Assembly: GCF_039522605.1 (NCBI RefSeq) | Contig: NZ_BAAADS010000001.1 | Span: forward strand, 434,001-498,000 | DNA: 64,000 nt | Direction: 5' to 3' | Source: Lentibacillus siamensis | GTDB taxonomy: Bacteria > Bacillota > Bacilli > Bacillales > Amphibacillaceae | Shown: positions 8,471-16,334 of the stretch, piece by piece | Numbering within the stretch: position 1 is the stretch's first letter | Layout of the letters: each line of letters opens with the position of its first letter | Notes under the pieces: generated by a model | Told to the model about the DNA's origin: nothing | The model's database searches: none | The model's input: the letters and a program-made list of their open reading frames with translations, nothing else | Program-made: the position numbers and the translations under genes

Positions 8471-9482
8471 TTTTATCCACCCCTTCCACTTTTACTCCTA
8501 CGCTTTCCAGATAGTTAATCGCCAACGTTGTTTCATCGTTATTCCCTTCAAAAAAGACTACCAGGCGCCCGAAAGGCTGATCCTTCAGCTGCGTTATGTT
8601 ACCAGACAAAATATTCGGATAGACGTCAAACTTCTTACTGACCGCCGCAAGAGCAGGTTCCTCCGAAGAATTTCCAACAAAAGATAACGTAACAACGGAT
8701 CCCCTTTGTTCCAGTGATTCCAGTAAATCCTGCGGTACATCCCCCTTGAATAAACTGCTTGTAAACCTTTTGGTGGTTGTGTGCTGCGGGTCAGTGAAAA
8801 TATCCAGCACCGATCCGGATTCGATTACTTCTCCATTTTCCATTACCGCAACATGATCACACACCTTCTGAATAACATGCATTTCATGCGTAATTAACAA
8901 AATGGTAATGTTAAGTTCCCGGTTTATTTTCAACAGAAGATCAAGTATTGCCTCCGTTGTATCCGGGTCCAATGCACTTGTTGCTTCATCACTAAGCAAA
9001 ACTTCCGGTTCGTGTGCCAGTGCACGTGCAATAGCAACACGCTGCTTTTGTCCGCCTGATAATTGGGCAGGATAAGCTTCCTGTTTATCTTCAAGTCCCA
9101 CAATACGCAAATATTTTACTACACGTTCATTTGCTTCCTTTTTAGAAACACCAGTCAATTTCAATGGCAGAAAAATATTTTGATAGACAGTGGCAGTCGA
9201 AAGTAAATTAAACCCTTGAAAAATCATTCCTATCTTTCTTCTTGATTCATTCAATTGCGCATTTGATAAGGTGGTTAAATCACGATCATTTATCATAATG
9301 CGCCCTTCTGTTGGTCGTTCCAGCAGATTGACACAGCGGACAAGCGTGCTTTTTCCTGCACCACTGTATCCAATAACTCCAAAAATTTCACCCTTCTGCA
9401 CAGACAATGATACGTTTTTCAGCGCCTGTGTTTGTCCTTTCTTTCCATCAAATACCTTGGATATATGTTCAAGCTGAATCAT
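8442..9482 (-). CDS. metN: Methionine ABC transporter ATP-binding protein
   Basis: A 346-residue ATPase. Walker A GYSGAGKST near residue 40, signature LSGGQKQRV near 141 and Walker B VLLSDEATSALD near 161 are intact. Residues ~265-340 form the C-terminal NIL (ACT-like) domain that senses methionine in MetN proteins and inhibits transport. AAGGAG precedes the ATG by 10 bases. It lies between the lipoprotein and the permease in the order metQ-metN-metP. Confidence 0.95.
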   Translation of the reverse strand: MIQLEHISKVFDGKKGQTQALKNVSLSVQKGEIFGVIGYSGAGKSTLVRCVNLLERPTEGRIMINDRDLTTLSNAQLNESRRKIGMIFQGFNLLSTATVYQNIFLPLKLTGVSKKEANERVVKYLRIVGLEDKQEAYPAQLSGGQKQRVAIARALAHEPEVLLSDEATSALDPDTTEAILDLLLKINRELNITILLITHEMHVIQKVCDHVAVMENGEVIESGSVLDIFTDPQHTTTKRFTSSLFKGDVPQDLLESLEQRGSVVTLSFVGNSSEEPALAAVSKKFDVYPNILSGNITQLKDQPFGRLVVFFEGNNDETTLAINYLESVGVKVEGVDKSVRSDYRVS

Positions 9483-9545
9483 GTATGAATCACTCCTTGT
9501 ATAAAGAACACCCCATTTCGTGAATGGGGCATCTGAAAAATTTTA

Positions 9546-10358
9546 TTACCAGCTGGGAATTACAGATCCATTATATTTTTCCTTAATAAACTGTTTCACT
9601 TCAGGTGAATGGTAAATATCAACCAGTTTTTTCAATGTTGGATCGTCCTTCAGTTCTTCTCGTGTGGCAATAACATTTACCCATGGAGAATCCTTAGGCT
9701 CTATAACCAGCGCATCCTCGGTAGGAACCAGCCCAGCTTCAGTGGCGTAGTTTGTATTGATTGCCGCAATTGACAGTTCACCCAATAATGACGGAATTTG
9801 CGCAGCATCCAATGGTTCAAATTCAAGGTTTTTTGGATTTTTCACAATATCATCCACAGTTAATTCACTGTTCTTCACGCCATCTTTCAATTCTATAATT
9901 CCAGCAGATTCAAACAGCTTCAATGCCCTTGGTGCACCGGTTGAAATACTGGGGAACCCAACTGTGCCGCCCTCCTGCAAATCTTTTATATTATTGATCT
10001 TTTCGGAGTAAATACCCATTGGAAAATTAACGGCTTTACCAATCGAAACCAGGTTCAAGCCCTTGTCTTCATTAAAGTTATTCAGAAATGGCTGATGCTG
10101 ATAAACATTTGCATCAAGCTCTCCTTCATGAAGGGCTGTGTTGGGAATAACATAGTCAGTAAAAACTTTAAGCTCCACTTCAAGACCTTGCTCAGCAGCT
10201 AAATCTTTCACCTTTTCCATAATTTCTTCATGCGGCCCTGCTGTAACCCCAACAACGATATGGTCACTGTCCACCTCATCACCAGATGCGTCGGCTCCGC
10301 ATGCAGTTAAAACAATGATAAATATAATACTAAATACAGAAATAAATCCTTTTTTCAT
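9546..10358 (-). CDS. metQ: Methionine-binding lipoprotein
   Basis: A 270-residue NlpA/MetQ-type substrate-binding lipoprotein. The signal peptide ends in the lipobox LTAC at residues ~17-20. The mature part carries the family pattern VGVTAGPHEEIME, then AQIPSLLGELSIAAINTNYA, and ends in GSVIPSW. The start is at 10358, with GGGAGAG just upstream. The longer frame to 10499 must be rejected because it runs through the riboswitch terminator. It delivers methionine to MetN/MetP. Confidence 0.94.
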   Translation of the reverse strand: MKKGFISVFSIIFIIVLTACGADASGDEVDSDHIVVGVTAGPHEEIMEKVKDLAAEQGLEVELKVFTDYVIPNTALHEGELDANVYQHQPFLNNFNEDKGLNLVSIGKAVNFPMGIYSEKINNIKDLQEGGTVGFPSISTGAPRALKLFESAGIIELKDGVKNSELTVDDIVKNPKNLEFEPLDAAQIPSLLGELSIAAINTNYATEAGLVPTEDALVIEPKDSPWVNVIATREELKDDPTLKKLVDIYHSPEVKQFIKEKYNGSVIPSW

Positions 10359-10433
10359 GTTTGCTCTCTCTCCCTTTTCTCTAGTTAGTTTAAATTGAAA
10401 CGAGATGTATCTGGCTGTGTCCTCCTTTCTCCA

Positions 10434-10472
10434 ATAAAAAAATCGACCTCTTTTATAAAAAAAGAGGTCGAT
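10434..10472 (-). terminator. Intrinsic terminator of the SAM-I riboswitch
   Basis: A 13-bp stem (ATCGACCTCTTTT paired with AAAAGAGGTCGAT; arms at 10442-10454 and 10460-10472) is followed on the minus strand by seven T residues. It lies directly after the S-box aptamer and before metQ. It is the off-state terminator expected when SAM is bound. Confidence 0.9.
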
Positions 10473-10499
10473 GATTATCACGATTAAGATTCGATCCAC

Positions 10500-10650
10500 C
10501 TCTTATCTGCCAGAAAGTTACTTCTTTCTGTTGGATGTAGCACCGTGCCAAATCATGAATGATAACGGCTATGTTACCGTTTCACAATAGATTTACCGCC
10601 GGTTGCTGGGCTTCATCGGTCCAATTCCCTCAGCCTGCTCATAATAAGAG
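10500..10650 (-). promoter_or_regulatory. SAM-I (S-box) riboswitch controlling metQ-metN-metP
   Basis: On the minus strand the closing stem CTCTTAT/ATAAGAG encloses the conserved S-box blocks: GAGCAGGCTGAGGGA, then ACCGATGAAGCCCAGCAACC, then GGTGCTACATCCA. The aptamer is followed by a terminator hairpin with a T run. The layout predicts premature termination when S-adenosylmethionine is high and expression of methionine import when it is low. Confidence 0.96.
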
Positions 10651-10678
10651 TTTCAAGATTATTTAAATGTTAGAAAAT

Positions 10679-10707
10679 AGTGTAGCCTAAAAGTTGTCCG
10701 GTGTCAA
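10679..10707 (-). promoter_or_regulatory. Sigma-A promoter of the met operon
   Basis: On the minus strand TTGACA (10707-10702) and TACACT (10684-10679) are separated by exactly 17 bases. They sit about 30 bases upstream of the S-box aptamer. The near-consensus elements and the position support a housekeeping promoter. Confidence 0.8.
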
Positions 10708-10751
10708 TTGGCCGCGGGAAAATTTAAACAGGAAAATCCTCCAACGTAAAA

Positions 10752-10788
10752 GAAAAACCTGCCCCGACTATCCAGTCGAAGCAGGTTT
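10752..10788 (-). terminator. Terminator of the rocA-rocD unit
   Basis: Arms at 10755-10769 and 10774-10788 (minus strand AAACCTGCTTCGACT with AGTCGGGGCAGGTTT) form a GC-rich stem with a 4-base loop, followed by TTTTTCTTTT on the minus strand. It lies 13 bases after the aminotransferase stop. Confidence 0.88.
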
Positions 10789-10800
10789 AAAAGCACATTT

Positions 10801-11994
10801 TTATTTCGAAAGCACGTTATGAATTTTTTCAATTGCCCAGTCAAGATCCTCTTTTTCAATCACCAATGGTGGTGCAAAACGGATTGTGTTATCATGTGTT
10901 TCTTTACACAACACGCCCTCTTTCTTCAATGCTTCACAATAGTTGCGGACCGGGTGACTGAACTCAACTCCGATGAACAATCCGCGGACACGAATTTCCT
11001 TCAATTCCGGATTGTCGATTTTGCGCAATGCTTTTTCGAAGTATTCACCCAGTTCCAGTGAACGCTCAACCAATTTTTCTTCTTCAATCACATCAAGCGC
11101 AGCCATTGATACGGCACAAGCCAACGGATTTCCGCCAAATGTTGAACCATGTGAACCCGGTGTGAAAACATCCATAATATTTTTGTTGGCAGCAATTGCA
11201 GATACCGGCATTACGCCGCCACCTAATGCTTTACCCATGACAAAAATATCCGGAATAACACCCTCCCAATCACATGCAAACATCTTACCAGTACGTGCAA
11301 AACCAGTTTGCACCTCGTCAGCAATGAACAATACATTGTTTTCATCACAGATTGAACGGATTTCTTTTAAATATCCCTCTGGAGGAATAATAATTCCTGC
11401 CTCACCTTGGATTGGCTCTACAATTACAGCAGCTGTGTTTGGTGTAATTGTCGCTCGAATCGCGTCAACATCACCATATTCCACCTTGTTAATGTTAGGA
11501 ACGAATGGACCGTAATCTTTTGTTGCGCCGGGATCATCAGACAAAGAAATTGCATTTAATGTCCGACCATGGAAGTTTCCCCTTGCTGCGATGATTTCTG
11601 CCTTGTTGTCTTCCACCCCTTTTACTTCGTATGCCCAGCGGCGGGCTGCTTTAATTCCGGTCTCAACAGCCTCTACACCGGTGTTCATTGGCAGCACTTT
11701 ATCTTTTCCGGTTATCTCTGCAACACGCTTGGTCCATGGTCCCAGTACCTCATTATGGAATGCACGTGATGTCAACGTTACTTTGTCCGCCTGATCTTTC
11801 AGCGCAGCAATAATCTTGGGATGACGGTGGCCCTGGTTTACAGCAGAATAGGCACTCAGCATATCCATGTATTTATTGCCTTCAGGATCCTTTACCCATA
11901 CACCTTCAGCTTCAGCAACGACAATTGGCAGCGGATGATAGTTATGCGCACCATAATGTTCTGTCTGTTCGATAACTTCTTTTGACGATGCCAT
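10801..11994 (-). CDS. rocD: Ornithine--oxo-acid aminotransferase
   Basis: A 397-residue class III PLP-dependent aminotransferase. It transfers the delta-amino group of ornithine to 2-oxoglutarate, giving glutamate semialdehyde/P5C. Visible are NTGVEAVETGIKAAR near residue 100, FIADEVQTGFARTGK near 230, and the PLP Lys at about residue 255 in MGKALGGG. The N-terminal YGAHNYHPLPIV is characteristic of ornithine aminotransferases. I start it at 11994 (ATG-GCA-TCA) because GGAGGAG precedes it; the longer frame to 12036 has no ribosome site. It follows rocA by 60 bases, so the product passes directly to the dehydrogenase. Confidence 0.93.
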   Translation of the reverse strand: MASSKEVIEQTEHYGAHNYHPLPIVVAEAEGVWVKDPEGNKYMDMLSAYSAVNQGHRHPKIIAALKDQADKVTLTSRAFHNEVLGPWTKRVAEITGKDKVLPMNTGVEAVETGIKAARRWAYEVKGVEDNKAEIIAARGNFHGRTLNAISLSDDPGATKDYGPFVPNINKVEYGDVDAIRATITPNTAAVIVEPIQGEAGIIIPPEGYLKEIRSICDENNVLFIADEVQTGFARTGKMFACDWEGVIPDIFVMGKALGGGVMPVSAIAANKNIMDVFTPGSHGSTFGGNPLACAVSMAALDVIEEEKLVERSLELGEYFEKALRKIDNPELKEIRVRGLFIGVEFSHPVRNYCEALKKEGVLCKETHDNTIRFAPPLVIEKEDLDWAIEKIHNVLSK

Positions 11995-12054
11995 GAAAAC
12001 TCCTCCTTCCATTTGATTGGAGCAGGATGCTGTCACATCCCGCTCCGTAAAATT

Positions 12055-13602
12055 CTAATATGTCTCTGATACTGTTTTTGCCATCATGTGCAATGCCAGG
12101 TAATCCGGACCGCCTGCTTTGGAATCTGTACCGGACATTTTGAACCCGCCAAATGGCTGATATCCGACGATTGCACCTGTACAATTACGGTTGAAATACA
12201 GATTACCTACATCGAATTCCATCGTTGCCTTGTTCAGATGTTCACGGTTTCTGGAAATGACTGCGCCGGTTAAGCCGTATTCTGAGTTGTTGGCCATATC
12301 AAGCGCCTCGTCAAAGTCTTTTGCTTTGGCAAAGGCAACAACTGGCCCGAAAATTTCTTCCTGCATGATACGTGCTTCAATATCGACATCAGCAAAAACG
12401 GTTGGCTGAATAAAGAAGCCTTTCGAATTATCTCCTTCACCGCCAGCAGCAAGTTTTCCTTCCTGTTTGCCAATTTCGATATAATCCATAATTTTATCAT
12501 ACGCACCCTGGTCAATAACAGGACCCATGTACATATCAGGTGTCGTTGTTTCTCCAACAGTCAATTCGTTTGTACGCTTCACCACTTTATCAAGTACTTC
12601 ATCATAGACATCTTCATGGACGACAGCTCGTGATCCGGCAGAACACTTTTGTCCGGAAAATCCGAACGCAGACGTTACAATTGCATCTACTGCAACATCA
12701 ATATCTGCTTCTTTGTCCACAACAACAGTATCTTTTCCACCCATTTCCACGATAACACGTTTCAGATGGTTTTGTTGCTCCTGCACTACTGCAGCACGGC
12801 TATACAGACGTGTACCAACATCACGGGATCCGGTAAACGTAATCAGGGATGTTTTGGGATGATCGACAAGATAATCGCCGACCTCTCCGCCGCTTCCAGG
12901 TAGGAAATTGATGACGCCATCCGGCATACCAGCTTCCAGCAATACATTAACAAACTCTGCCGCAATGACAGGTGTGGCACTTGCCGGCTTCAAAATCGTC
13001 GTATTACCTGTCACGATTGGTGCAACGGTTGTACCGACCATAATCGCAAATGCAAAGTTCCATGGCGGAATTGTAACCGCAACCCCCGTCGGAATGTACA
13101 TGTAACGATTGTACTCGCCAATCCGGCTGTTTATTTCTTTTCCCTGATCCAATTCAATCATCTGGCGTGCATAATATTCCATGAAGTCGATGCCTTCTGC
13201 AATATCCGCATCAGCTTCCTTCCAAGGTTTACCACCTTCTTTAATAAGCAGTGCCTTGAATTCAGCTTTTCTGCGGCGCACAATGGCAGCCGCACGAATT
13301 AGAATATTGGCACGGTCCACTGCTTTCGTAAATTTCCATGTTTTAAAAGCTTCAGCTGCAGCCTGAACTGCTTTTTCAGCTTCTTCCTTACCTGCTTTTG
13401 CTACTGTTCCAATAACTTCTTCTTTATTTCCAGGATTAATGGAAGTGATTTTTTTCTCAGTGGAAACACGTTCACCGCCAATTAGAAGATCATACTGTTT
13501 TCCAAGTTCAGCCTGGATCGTTTTCATCCCAGCATCCAGTTTCTGACGATTTTCTTCTACTGTAAAATCTGTAAATGGTTCGTGTTTATATGGTGTTAAC
13601 AT
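12055..13602 (-). CDS. rocA: 1-pyrroline-5-carboxylate dehydrogenase (L-glutamate-gamma-semialdehyde dehydrogenase)
   Basis: A 515-residue aldehyde dehydrogenase, the same length as RocA/PutC of Bacillus. It oxidises glutamate semialdehyde (from ornithine, arginine or proline) to glutamate with NAD+. The catalytic Cys lies in GQKCSAGSR near residue 320, the general-base Glu in EMGGKD near 285, and the NAD-binding FTGSRDVG near 250. GGGAGGG precedes the ATG. It is the first gene of a two-gene unit with rocD, behind a -24/-12 promoter. B. subtilis keeps rocA and rocD in separate operons, so the joined layout is a local variant. Confidence 0.94.
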   Translation of the reverse strand: MLTPYKHEPFTDFTVEENRQKLDAGMKTIQAELGKQYDLLIGGERVSTEKKITSINPGNKEEVIGTVAKAGKEEAEKAVQAAAEAFKTWKFTKAVDRANILIRAAAIVRRRKAEFKALLIKEGGKPWKEADADIAEGIDFMEYYARQMIELDQGKEINSRIGEYNRYMYIPTGVAVTIPPWNFAFAIMVGTTVAPIVTGNTTILKPASATPVIAAEFVNVLLEAGMPDGVINFLPGSGGEVGDYLVDHPKTSLITFTGSRDVGTRLYSRAAVVQEQQNHLKRVIVEMGGKDTVVVDKEADIDVAVDAIVTSAFGFSGQKCSAGSRAVVHEDVYDEVLDKVVKRTNELTVGETTTPDMYMGPVIDQGAYDKIMDYIEIGKQEGKLAAGGEGDNSKGFFIQPTVFADVDIEARIMQEEIFGPVVAFAKAKDFDEALDMANNSEYGLTGAVISRNREHLNKATMEFDVGNLYFNRNCTGAIVGYQPFGGFKMSGTDSKAGGPDYLALHMMAKTVSETY

Positions 13603-13642
13603 GTAAGCCCTCCCAAAATTATTTATCTTTCCACTTTCATAC

Positions 13643-13660
13643 TAGCAAATTCCATGCCAA
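13643..13660 (-). promoter_or_regulatory. Sigma-54 (SigL) -24/-12 promoter of rocA-rocD
   Basis: On the minus strand TTGGCATGGAATTTGCTA fits the sigma-54 consensus TTGGCACR-N4-TTGCW. The invariant GG and GC dinucleotides are 10 bases apart. It lies 40 bases upstream of the rocA ATG. In B. subtilis roc operons are SigL-dependent and activated by RocR, which supports this reading. Confidence 0.82.
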
Positions 13661-13700
13661 TTGTTAGAATGCTTATTTGACAGGATGAAAGATTAATAGA

Positions 13701-13751
13701 ATGCAAAATATATTTGCGGTGCCAGTGGATTACCGCAAATATATTTTGCAT
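13701..13751 (-). promoter_or_regulatory. Paired RocR-type upstream activating sites (perfect 20-bp inverted repeat)
   Basis: The arms at 13701-13720 and 13732-13751 are perfect reverse complements. Each arm itself contains a short dyad of the form GCAAA-ATATA-TTTGC. The dyad centres are about 31 bp (three helical turns) apart and lie roughly 50 and 80 bp upstream of the -24 element. This is the arrangement of the two RocR enhancer sites before B. subtilis roc operons. A simple terminator is the alternative, but no T run follows. Confidence 0.65.
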
Positions 13752-13792
13752 GTTTACATAAAATGAAGCGCATGGGATGGTCAGGAAGCCCA

Positions 13793-13911
13793 GATATGTG
13801 TGATTTGATACCGTATATGTGCGATTCTGAAAGATATATGTGCGGTTTGGTGCCAGATATGTGCGCTTCCGACCCTTTTATGTGCGATTTTAATTTTGGT
13901 CATATCTGCAC
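13793..13911 (+). repeat. Degenerate tandem repeat with unit around TATGTGCGATT
   Basis: Five imperfect copies of ATATGTGYGNTT occur at spacings of about 20-24 bases, followed by an inverted-looking end (CATATCTGCAC). It lies in the 377-bp gap between the SDR gene and rocA. The gap also holds the roc promoter region and, at 13925-13953, a small GC-rich hairpin that may end the SDR transcript. Confidence 0.6.
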
Positions 13912-13979
13912 TATATACCTTTAACGGGAGAATGAGTGTCCCCACTCTCCTGTGCGAGTGAAACCGCAGTTAAGTATCG

Positions 13980-14771
13980 TTACAACGCCTTTACCATCCC
14001 ACCATCCACAAGCAATGCCTGACCAGTGACATAGGTATTTGCCCCGGAGCATAGATAAACAACCATATTGGCAAACTCTTTCGGCTCGCCATATCGTTCG
14101 ATTGGTATCGACTTTTCCGCCTGCTCCTTGACTTTCTCATAAGGTTTACCCGTTTTTTCCGCATTTACCTGATCTAAATGTTCTACCCGATCCGTTGCAA
14201 TCCGGCCCGGGCCGATTGTGTTAATTAAAATGTTGTCCGGTGCTAATTCCTGTGACAAGCTTTTGGAAAGCCCGACAATTCCTGCTCTGAAAGTGTTTGA
14301 TAAAATCAGGTTATCAATGGGCTGTTTAATTGACGAGGAAGCAAGATTGATGATGTGTCCGGCACCCTGCTTCCGCATATGGGGCAGCACCTCCCTGATG
14401 GTTCGTACAAAACTTAGCAGGTTCAGCTTAAATGCCTGATTCCAGTCGTCATCATCAACGTCATCAAACGTTCCAGCTGGTGGACCGCCGGCATTGTTAA
14501 TCAGCACATCTACTTTGCCGTTTAGCTCCACTGCTTTTGATACTAAGTCTTTGATTGACAGTGCATCCGTAATGTCGCAAACCGTATATTCCACCTGTCC
14601 GTTTCCTGTTTCCGACCGAATTTCTTCCCGTGTTTTCTTCAATTCTTCTTCGCTGCGGCTGGAAATTAATACATGTGCACCTTCTGCGGCAAACTTTTTG
14701 GCAGTCGCTTTTCCCAATCCCTTGCTTGCTGCTGTAACAATTACCGATTTCCCTTGTAAATCCAAGTCCAT
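13980..14771 (-). CDS. SDR-family oxidoreductase with altered catalytic motif
   Basis: A 263-residue short-chain dehydrogenase/reductase. The nucleotide-binding motif TAASKGLGKATAK lies at residues ~12-24, NNAGGP near 90 and a C-terminal TGQALLVDGG near 250. The Ser motif (NLASSS) is present, but the usual catalytic YxxxK is replaced around LSNTFRAG, giving SxxxR. This is a known side branch annotated as 3-oxoacyl-ACP-reductase-like, with unclear activity. AAAGGGG precedes the ATG. It lies 57 bases after a threonine-dehydratase-like gene and may share its transcript. Confidence 0.82.
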   Translation of the reverse strand: MDLDLQGKSVIVTAASKGLGKATAKKFAAEGAHVLISSRSEEELKKTREEIRSETGNGQVEYTVCDITDALSIKDLVSKAVELNGKVDVLINNAGGPPAGTFDDVDDDDWNQAFKLNLLSFVRTIREVLPHMRKQGAGHIINLASSSIKQPIDNLILSNTFRAGIVGLSKSLSQELAPDNILINTIGPGRIATDRVEHLDQVNAEKTGKPYEKVKEQAEKSIPIERYGEPKEFANMVVYLCSGANTYVTGQALLVDGGMVKAL

Positions 14772-14828
14772 TATTTTGATCCCCTTTCCATTCCGGTCTT
14801 TATCGCTTTAAAGAACAGCTGCTTCACT

Positions 14829-15773
14829 CTATTTCAGCAATGACTGAATCACCTTATTGTCAATATTTCCACCGGAGGCGAGCGCAACAATTCGCTTGCC
14901 GTCGGGAGCACTTCTTAAAGCAGCTGCAACTGAAACAGCGGCGGAGGCTTCAATAACTTGCTTCATTCTTGTTAGTACTATCCCAAAAGCTTCCTGAATC
15001 GCATCCTCGTCCACTAATACAATATCATCCACGTATTTCTGGACCACCGGAAACGTTAATTCGCCCGGTATAGAGGTCCGCAATCCGTCTGCAATGGTCG
15101 TCGTACCACCAATATTTACCCGTTCTCCTTTGTTAAGCGATAAATACGTATCGTTCGCTATTGCTGGTTCAACCCCAATCACCCGGATGGATGGCTTGGT
15201 TTCTTTTATTGCTGTTAATACACCGGAAATTAATCCGCCGCCGCCAATTGGCACATACACTTCACCAATGTCTTCAACCTGTTCGATTAGTTCCAGTCCG
15301 ACTGTTCCCTGACCGGCCATAATCAGTGGATCATCATAGGGAGGAATGTAGATTCCATTCTCCGCTTCACAAATTTTCTTCGCCCGGTTAATCCGTTCTT
15401 CAGACGTGGTTCCGCAAAACTCCACATTTCCATGGTACAATTCGATTGCCTTAAGCTTATTAACCGAAGCATCTTCCGGAACAACAATTGTCGAGGGAAC
15501 CCCCAGTTGATTAGCGATATATGCTACTGCCTGGCCATGATTGCCGGATGATGCCGTAATAATGGCGTCCGGGTTCAATCGCGCTGCTGCATCTTTCACT
15601 TTATTTGAAGCACCTCTAATTTTAAATGACCCCGTCTTCTGCAAGTGTTCACACTTTAAAAAAAGTTGATTTCCGGCATTAGCAGAAATTCTGTTTGAAG
15701 TCATAATTGGCGTCGTTTTTGCGATGTCAGAAATATTTTCTCTTGCCTGATAAATCTGTTCAAGGTTAATCAA
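14829..15773 (-). CDS. Threonine/serine dehydratase family PLP enzyme
   Basis: A 314-residue fold-type II PLP enzyme. The Schiff-base Lys is in KTGSFKIRGA near residue 55, the cofactor-binding SSGNHGQ near 80 and the phosphate-binding GGGGLISG near 180. There is no C-terminal ACT regulatory domain, so it resembles catabolic threonine dehydratase or serine racemase-like enzymes rather than IlvA. The frame opens with TTG at 15779, but the AAGGGG ribosome site fits the TTG at 15773 better (8-base spacing), giving MINLEQIYQA as in relatives. It sits between the thioesterase and SDR genes. Confidence 0.85.
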   Translation of the reverse strand: MINLEQIYQARENISDIAKTTPIMTSNRISANAGNQLFLKCEHLQKTGSFKIRGASNKVKDAAARLNPDAIITASSGNHGQAVAYIANQLGVPSTIVVPEDASVNKLKAIELYHGNVEFCGTTSEERINRAKKICEAENGIYIPPYDDPLIMAGQGTVGLELIEQVEDIGEVYVPIGGGGLISGVLTAIKETKPSIRVIGVEPAIANDTYLSLNKGERVNIGGTTTIADGLRTSIPGELTFPVVQKYVDDIVLVDEDAIQEAFGIVLTRMKQVIEASAAVSVAAALRSAPDGKRIVALASGGNIDNKVIQSLLK

Positions 15774-15811
15774 ATTCAAAACCCCTTTTTTTGCATGATA
15801 ACAGTCCTCAA

Positions 15812-16294
15812 TTACTGATTTGGCACCTCACGCTTGATTCGTTCAAAAATATCTGGAGCAGTTTTATCAATACGGGCAGGTTTCCACTTTTTGTTGAGCC
15901 ACATATGCAGCGTACTTCCGCTTACAAGCAGCTCACCTTCCTGTTCCTGAACCAACCCTTTGCCTGCCGATTTTTGCTCCAAAAACTTTTCTTCAGCAAT
16001 TCGCCGTACTTCATAGTCAAATCGCAGTTTAATTGGTGTATAAAGCCCAATTTTTGTGTAAACTGCTGCACATTCATTATAGGCAGCCGATTTATGGTAA
16101 TCGATATCCAGATTCAAGACCGGTAAAAGCAATCCAAGATTCTCGATATCTTGATAAGCTATACCTGCTTCCTGCATCATCTCGGTCCGGCCCATCTCAA
16201 ACCAGTTTACATAGTTGCCGTGATGCACGACACCCATTTGATCCGTATCTTTGTAATAAACCCGCAATACATGTTCATGCCATGTCTCACCCAT
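15812..16294 (-). CDS. Acyl-CoA thioesterase, hotdog fold (YbgC/FadM type)
   Basis: A 160-residue single hotdog-domain protein with the 4-hydroxybenzoyl-CoA thioesterase family motif YYKDTDQMGVVHHGNYVNWF near the N terminus. The catalytic Asp lies in TDQMG. It would hydrolyse acyl-CoA esters in the cytoplasm. I choose the ATG at 16294 because GGAG lies 9 bases upstream; the longer frame to 16351 would overlap the ligase gene. It follows the acyl-CoA ligase by about 40 bases, so the two probably form one transcript acting on the same acyl pool. Confidence 0.85.
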   Translation of the reverse strand: MGETWHEHVLRVYYKDTDQMGVVHHGNYVNWFEMGRTEMMQEAGIAYQDIENLGLLLPVLNLDIDYHKSAAYNECAAVYTKIGLYTPIKLRFDYEVRRIAEEKFLEQKSAGKGLVQEQEGELLVSGSTLHMWLNKKWKPARIDKTAPDIFERIKREVPNQ

Positions 16295-16334
16295 TATCAT
16301 CACTCCTGTCCATCCTAAAAATCCACTGTTGCTC

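Noticed and set aside
10973..11515. A 180-codon plus-strand frame
   Set aside because: It is antisense to rocD, with no ribosome site or family resemblance.
13701..13751. Perfect inverted repeat considered as the SDR terminator
   Set aside because: No T run follows on the minus strand, and its internal dyads and distance to the -24/-12 promoter fit activator sites better. A terminator role is not fully excluded.
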